In this document: piece by piece, positions 60,315 through 64,000 of the stretch | Layout of the letters: every line of letters starts with the position of its first letter | Position numbering within the stretch: position 1 is the stretch's first letter | Assembly (NCBI GenBank): GCA_902802755.1 | Contig: CADCNH010000002.1 | Span: forward strand, 72,008 to 136,007 | Source of the DNA: an uncultured Bacteroidota bacterium | Lineage (GTDB): Bacteria; Bacteroidota; Bacteroidia; Bacteroidales; WCHB1-69 | DNA: 64,000 bases | Reading direction: 5' to 3' | Program-made: the position numbers and the translations under genes | The notes under the pieces: model-generated | Told to the model about the DNA's origin: nothing | The model's database searches: none | Seen by the model: only the letters and a program-made list of their open reading frames with translations

Positions 60315-60391
60315 TGGTGACCCATGCAGGATTCAAACCTGCAACCTTTTGATCCGTAGTCAAATACTCTATTCAGTTGAGCTAATGGGCC
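60315..60391 (-). tRNA. tRNA-Arg (anticodon ACG)
   Basis: A complete 77-base cloverleaf with encoded CCA. Acceptor GGCCCAT/ATGGGTC (one G-T pair), D-stem GCTC/GAGT, anticodon stem TTTGA/TCAAA with loop CTACGGA (anticodon ACG), T-stem GCAGG/CCTGC, discriminator A. A34 should be edited to inosine by TadA to read CGU, CGC and CGA. It has its own promoter and terminator. Confidence 0.95.
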
Positions 60392-60408
60392 GTTTGAATT
60401 TGTGACTG

Positions 60409-60416
60409 CAAAAATA
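60409..60416 (-). promoter_or_regulatory. -7 box for tRNA-Arg
   Basis: TATTTTTG on the minus strand, 17 bases before the mature tRNA 5' end. Confidence 0.6.
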
Positions 60417-60488
60417 CATAAAAATTGAATACAATATCATACTTCGAGAAAAAAATGCGAAAAAAATTTTTTCTATTGAAAAATTGTG

Positions 60489-60496
60489 TATTTTTG
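60489..60496 (+). promoter_or_regulatory. -7 box for rpsP
   Basis: TATTTTTG, 37 bases before the ATG. Confidence 0.6.
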
Positions 60497-60533
60497 CACC
60501 CTCAAATTTTAACCGTATTAAATATTAAAAGTT

Positions 60534-61100
60534 ATGGCAACAAGAATCAGATTACAAAGACGTGGCAAGAAGAATCAACCTTTCTACCACATTGTAATTG
60601 CAGATGGTCGTGCACCACGTGACGGACGCTATATCGAAGAGATCGGCACCTACAACCCGCTGACCCATCCTGCAACAGTTAATTTAAATTTTGACAGAGC
60701 GTTGTATTGGGTTGAAGCAGGTGCTGCTCCATCAGATACCGCCCGTTCGATTCTTAAACATGAAGGTGTTTATTTGATGAAGCATCTGAGAGGTGGAATC
60801 GCCAAAGGCGCGTTGACCCAATTGGACGCTGATCGCAAATTCGATGCTTGGAAACAAGACAAGGAGTCAAAAATCAGCAACATTAAACGTGAGGACGCTG
60901 ACAAGAGCCGCAAGGAAATGAAGGCTCGTCTGGAAGCTGAAACCAAAGTGAGAGAAGCTATCTCTGCTAAGGTTGCTGCCAAGTATGCCGCTGCCGCTGA
61001 GGCAGAGGCTGCTGAAGCAGAAGCCAAGGCCGCTGAGGAAGCCGCTAATGAAGAGGCTGCCGAAGCTCCCGCAGAAGCTGCTGAAACTCCTGCAGAATAA
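60534..61100 (+). CDS. rpsP: 30S ribosomal protein S16 with long C-terminal tail
   Basis: The first ~90 residues are bS16 ('MATRIRLQRRGKKNQPFYHI', 'APRDGRYIEEIGTYNP', 'RALYWVEAGAAPSDTARSIL'). The protein runs to 188 residues with a charged segment and an Ala/Glu-rich, probably helical tail. Such extended bS16 is usual in Bacteroidota. It is followed by its own terminator and then rimM; trmD and rplS, the usual next genes in other phyla, are not here. Confidence 0.93.
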   Translation: MATRIRLQRRGKKNQPFYHIVIADGRAPRDGRYIEEIGTYNPLTHPATVNLNFDRALYWVEAGAAPSDTARSILKHEGVYLMKHLRGGIAKGALTQLDADRKFDAWKQDKESKISNIKREDADKSRKEMKARLEAETKVREAISAKVAAKYAAAAEAEAAEAEAKAAEEAANEEAAEAPAEAAETPAE

Positions 61101-61120
61101 GCCTCATGTCAATGAGTTAC

Positions 61121-61160
61121 AAAATAGACGCGACAAAAGGGTTGCGTCTATTTTGTTTTT
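61121..61160 (+). terminator. Intrinsic terminator after rpsP
   Basis: AAAATAGACGC (61121-61131) pairs exactly with GCGTCTATTTT (61144-61154), followed by GTTTTT. It may limit read-through from rpsP into rimM. Confidence 0.85.
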
Positions 61161-61168
61161 AAATTGGG

Positions 61169-61196
61169 GTAGAGTCGAGGCATGCCTCGACTCTAC
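61169..61196. repeat. 28-bp perfect palindrome
   Basis: GTAGAGTCGAGGCA followed directly by its exact reverse complement. It lies 25 bases before rimM, between the rpsP terminator and the rimM start. Confidence 0.9.
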
Positions 61197-61220
61197 AAAA
61201 TATAGGCAAGCAATCTTATT

Positions 61221-61739
61221 ATGAAAAACGAATATTTTTATTTGGGGCATATCACCAAGCCCTTTGGTATCAAGGGACAGCTGTGCTGTTACTTCGACAC
61301 AGACGAGCCGGAAAAGTATGTGAATCTGGATGCGGTGTTTTTGGATTTGGATGGTGAAAAACTGCCCTATCTGATAGAGGATATTCAGTATCGGGGTGCC
61401 AATACTTTTGTGATTAAGTTCCAAGATGTGGATGAAGAAGAGGCAAAAGGCATGGTCAAAGCGGAAATGTATCTCCCCTTGTCAGAGCTTCCACCCTTGA
61501 CCGGGAACAAGTTCTATTTTCACGAAGTTATTGGTTTTCATGTGATTGATGAAGAAAAAGGTGACATCGGAGTCTGTCAGGATTTCATCGATATAAGCCA
61601 TAATCCCATCATGCAAATCGACCATGACGGAAAGGAAATTCTGATTCCGGCAATCGACGAGGTCTTCAGGAATGTTGACCGCGAGAATCGTCAGATACAT
61701 ATTGCAGCTCCGGAGGGACTGATAGATGTTTATTTGTAA
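61221..61739 (+). CDS. rimM: Ribosome maturation factor RimM
   Basis: A 172-residue RimM. The N-terminal domain has 'YFYLGHITKPFGIKGQLCCYF' and 'VIKFQDVDEEEAKGMVKAEMYLPLSELP'; the PRC-barrel domain has 'FYFHEVIGFHVIDEEKGDIGVCQDFID' and ends 'EILIPAIDEVFRNVD...IHIAAPEGLIDVYL'. It assists 30S head assembly near S19. It lies downstream of rpsP as in most bacteria, here separated by a terminator and a palindrome. A CTGAAAA array follows its stop after one base. Confidence 0.92.
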   Translation: MKNEYFYLGHITKPFGIKGQLCCYFDTDEPEKYVNLDAVFLDLDGEKLPYLIEDIQYRGANTFVIKFQDVDEEEAKGMVKAEMYLPLSELPPLTGNKFYFHEVIGFHVIDEEKGDIGVCQDFIDISHNPIMQIDHDGKEILIPAIDEVFRNVDRENRQIHIAAPEGLIDVYL

Positions 61740-61740
61740 A

Positions 61741-61769
61741 GTTGAAAACTGAAAACTGAAAGTTGAAAG
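61741..61769. repeat. Heptamer array after rimM
   Basis: TTGAAAA, CTGAAAA, CTGAAAG, TTGAAAG on the plus strand, starting two bases after the stop. Confidence 0.85.
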
Positions 61770-61822
61770 TTTGGGATGAAAGTGGGGATGTGAGTTCTTA
61801 ACTTTTATTTGAAATTTTTATC

Positions 61823-61863
61823 AAAAAAGCATGCGAAAAAATGTGTTTCGTATGCTTTTTTTT
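61823..61863 (+). terminator. Intrinsic terminator after rimM
   Basis: AAAAAAGCATGCGAAA (61823-61838) pairs with TTTCGTATGCTTTTTT (61846-61861) with one G-T pair, followed by more T. Confidence 0.85.
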
Positions 61864-61952
61864 ATTATTTTTGTCCTTTGCTTAAAATTGCATATTATAA
61901 ATATTATTATACAAGAATAAAAAGAAAAAAGTATTAATATAACATTCTGAAA

Positions 61953-64000
61953 ATGAAAAAGTTATTATTCTCATTGCTCGTTCTCTTGATGCCTTTTGTG
62001 CTGTCAGCCCAGTTGATGGACACTGCTGTTGTTTTTTATGAAAACTTTGATGGCGATGTCGTCAAGATGACTTCAACGGTAAACCAGGCCCAAAATGTTC
62101 CGCATTGGACTGTCGTTTCAAATTTGTATGAAACGTCTCCATCTTCGTACCATGTGACTTTGTTGCCATCAACGGGTTTGTTGTCATGCTGGACCCGTGC
62201 CATTGCGGTGGATCGAACCTATCCGTATGTTTATCTGCAGTTTGATCATATCTGCAAGGTGAACAATAACGATAAATGTTTAATTTCTTACCAGGTGGAG
62301 GATAATGTTACTCCTCAAGGTGATATTAACTTTGGCCAATGGGTGCCATTGAACAATTTTACTGCAACAAGCCCTTATTATCACGGACATGCTGAATCTA
62401 TCACCGAGGGTAATGTATGTCAGAACTGGTACTCTGTTTGGGCTCCGAACAATAATACGGCTGTGCCGAACAACACTTGGTGGAAAACGGAGTTGTTCGA
62501 TATGACGCAATTTGTGGTAGGCCAGAGCAACCAGTATTTCCGTATCCGTTTTTATACCTCACATCAGTCTGGTACGGGTTCTGGTACTGAAGTTTGCGCA
62601 GGTTGGTATCTTGATAACCTGAAAGTGATTTACTCTAATGTGGAGTTGGTTCCGCCTGAAATCAACATTACGCAAACCCAATATGTTAACAATAATGGAC
62701 AGTCCCAAAACAGAATTTTCTCCGGAACGATTAACGACTTTACCGGTCCTTTCGTGGTGAATGCTACACTTACGGATAATGATGCCATTGACACATCAAC
62801 CGTACGTTTCTGGTACACAACAAGTAATGGTGATTCAGATACTCTTCCCAACAATATGCAATACTTCCAACTTGGCTATGGTCAGGTAGCATACAATTGG
62901 ACTATCCCCATGCAGTGCTATGGAACAACCATCACTTATCACATTTATGCCAAAGACGTTCATGGAAGCAGCTGCTATGAGACCAGAACCTTTAGCTTGA
63001 ACACAACTCAGTCTTTGATGGTGAATGACGCCAAGATGGAACCGGGATCATTCCAACTGCCAGTTTATCCCGACCGTATGACTACAGGTCAGACTTATCC
63101 CATTAAGGTCTCTTTCCGAAACAAGGGTCTTGCAACGGAAACCAATCCCAACCACATGACATCTGCTACTTTCGGTTGGAGCGTCAATGGTGTGGTGAAA
63201 CCCAATGCCTCATGGACCGGTGACTTGTGTCTGGACTATACCGATACCATCGTGGTGGGTTACCATACTGCCTTACGCGACTCCAACTATATTAAGGTTT
63301 GGCTGATATCGCGTAATGGAGTTACGAACTTGGACCGCCGTACGGATGATACTATCAAGTATGACGGTTATGGTTGCGACAGTGCTTTGTCGGGAACTTA
63401 CACCTTGGGTGGACCCGGCGCTGATTTCCCGACAGTGAAATATATGAAGGAGCGTTTCTATCGCTGCGGTTTCGATGGACCAGTGACTATCAATATAAAC
63501 GCTGGCACATACACTGGCTTCGATTTCGATGACCAGTATCCGGGGTTGGATAGTAACAATACCATTACTTTCCAGGCTGCACCTGGCGTGAGCAGAAGCG
63601 CTGTGATTATCACGAACGATGGTAATAATCCGCCAGTGAAATTTACAGAGATGGCATACGTCACCATCAGAAATGTCACCATTAGAAATACCAATGTGGG
63701 ACGTTGTGTTGATTTCACTGGCCGGTATTCACATGATATCACCATCGACAACTGTTATATCCAGGGTACGAACTCAACCGCTACCCCGTATTACAATTCG
63801 TCTGCTATCGGTAGAATCACTGCACCGCCAACTACCGCTGGTGGAATCGGTGATTACAATCTGACATTCACCAATAACACGATTAACAATACTAATTTTG
63901 GTGTTTATTTCACGGGTGCCACTTCCAACAATATCACACTAAAAGCAAATAATTTTGTGGTGAGTGGTAATACCATCAATGCCACTGTAACGGGTATCAA
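61953..64000 (+). CDS. Secreted right-handed beta-helix protein (3' end outside window)
   Basis: An ORF open from ATG 61953 to the window end (682 codons). A signal peptide ('LLFSLLVLLMPFVLSAQ') is followed by a beta-sandwich domain of the secreted Bacteroidota type ('VVFYENFDGDVV', 'WWKTELFDMTQF', 'AGWYLDNLKVIY'), a middle region, then from about 470 a parallel beta-helix: 'CDSALSGTYTLGGPGADFPT' opening and repeated 'ITFQAAPG', 'VTIRNVTIRNT', 'ITIDNCYIQGT', 'LTFTNNTINNTNFGVYF'. Such proteins often bind or cleave polysaccharides and carry a T9SS tail, which would lie beyond the edge. No catalytic residues can be assigned. Confidence 0.85.
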   Translation, partial: MKKLLFSLLVLLMPFVLSAQLMDTAVVFYENFDGDVVKMTSTVNQAQNVPHWTVVSNLYETSPSSYHVTLLPSTGLLSCWTRAIAVDRTYPYVYLQFDHICKVNNNDKCLISYQVEDNVTPQGDINFGQWVPLNNFTATSPYYHGHAESITEGNVCQNWYSVWAPNNNTAVPNNTWWKTELFDMTQFVVGQSNQYFRIRFYTSHQSGTGSGTEVCAGWYLDNLKVIYSNVELVPPEINITQTQYVNNNGQSQNRIFSGTINDFTGPFVVNATLTDNDAIDTSTVRFWYTTSNGDSDTLPNNMQYFQLGYGQVAYNWTIPMQCYGTTITYHIYAKDVHGSSCYETRTFSLNTTQSLMVNDAKMEPGSFQLPVYPDRMTTGQTYPIKVSFRNKGLATETNPNHMTSATFGWSVNGVVKPNASWTGDLCLDYTDTIVVGYHTALRDSNYIKVWLISRNGVTNLDRRTDDTIKYDGYGCDSALSGTYTLGGPGADFPTVKYMKERFYRCGFDGPVTININAGTYTGFDFDDQYPGLDSNNTITFQAAPGVSRSAVIITNDGNNPPVKFTEMAYVTIRNVTIRNTNVGRCVDFTGRYSHDITIDNCYIQGTNSTATPYYNSSAIGRITAPPTTAGGIGDYNLTFTNNTINNTNFGVYFTGATSNNITLKANNFVVSGNTINATVTGI

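Overview
The window is chromosomal DNA of a member of the Bacteroidota, most likely order Bacteroidales; the family cannot be named from sequence alone. Evidence: many promoters of the Bacteroidota type (-7 box TAnnTTTG, usually TATTTTTG or TATCTTTG), almost no Shine-Dalgarno sequences, a type IX secretion sorting domain, SusC-like TonB receptor architecture, FISUMP domains, a Porin_10-type porin, rubrerythrin, and the families DUF4296, DUF4160 and DUF2442. No phage, integrase, IS transposase, CRISPR array or rRNA was found. Apart from accessory patches near 3.1-3.7 kb, 31-41 kb and the right edge, it reads as core genome.

Layout. 0-3 kb: end of a surface-polysaccharide locus (glycosyltransferase, flippase) and mtaB. 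3-7.5 kb: an orphan membrane protein, an Ig-like lipoprotein, AMP nucleosidase and holA. 7.6-15 kb: TonB-dependent receptor, T9SS cargo, cca, a DUF4296 lipoprotein and a long Tyr- and Ser/Asn-rich lipoprotein with an 81-bp tandem repeat. 15-20.4 kb: proS, then a leftward block HU, mS38-like peptide, rng, recX, prfB (with programmed +1 frameshift). 20.4-31 kb: deoC, AI-2E-type permease, tamB, tsaD, glgB, rubrerythrin. 31-41.4 kb: accessory area with orphan membrane and lipoproteins, a hairpin-rich noncoding cluster, a FISUMP/FN3 secreted protein, an S41 protease, three small DUF genes, an EFR1 flavodoxin-ferredoxin and a toxin-antitoxin pair with a broken toxin. 41.4-52.5 kb: lplA, a MORN-type protein, an ECF sigma factor with a conserved-looking small downstream ORF, gcvT, guaD, porin, fumC and a fused NfnAB-like oxidoreductase. 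52.5-64 kb: lipoprotein, outer-membrane barrel and 1009-aa TPR protein in one leftward run, an ABC-F protein, tRNA-Arg(ACG), rpsP, rimM and the start of a secreted beta-helix protein.

How the genes relate. Translation and RNA functions dominate: TsaD makes t6A37 and MtaB thiolates it to ms2t6A37; cca, proS, prfB, rpsP, rimM, rng, the ABC-F protein and the tRNA belong to the same theme. lplA and gcvT serve lipoate-dependent glycine cleavage. Nfn-type transhydrogenase and rubrerythrin indicate anaerobic redox life. TamB, the porin, the TonB receptor, the TPR/barrel module and the T9SS cargo serve the outer membrane.

The most unusual signal is not a gene. About ten intergenic tracts are tandem heptamers (a few octamers) that sit at gene 3' ends, several covering the stop codon. 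Although their sequences differ, most fit one pattern, YTRAnnn, where TRA is TAA or TGA. Because seven is not a multiple of three, any three units put a stop in every frame. Other leads are a possible loop-to-leader pairing upstream of rng, an inverted repeat around the sigma-factor start, a family of perfect palindromes, a ParE-like toxin with one in-frame stop beside an intact antitoxin gene, and a TTG-started tamB whose first codons carry the tsaD promoter.
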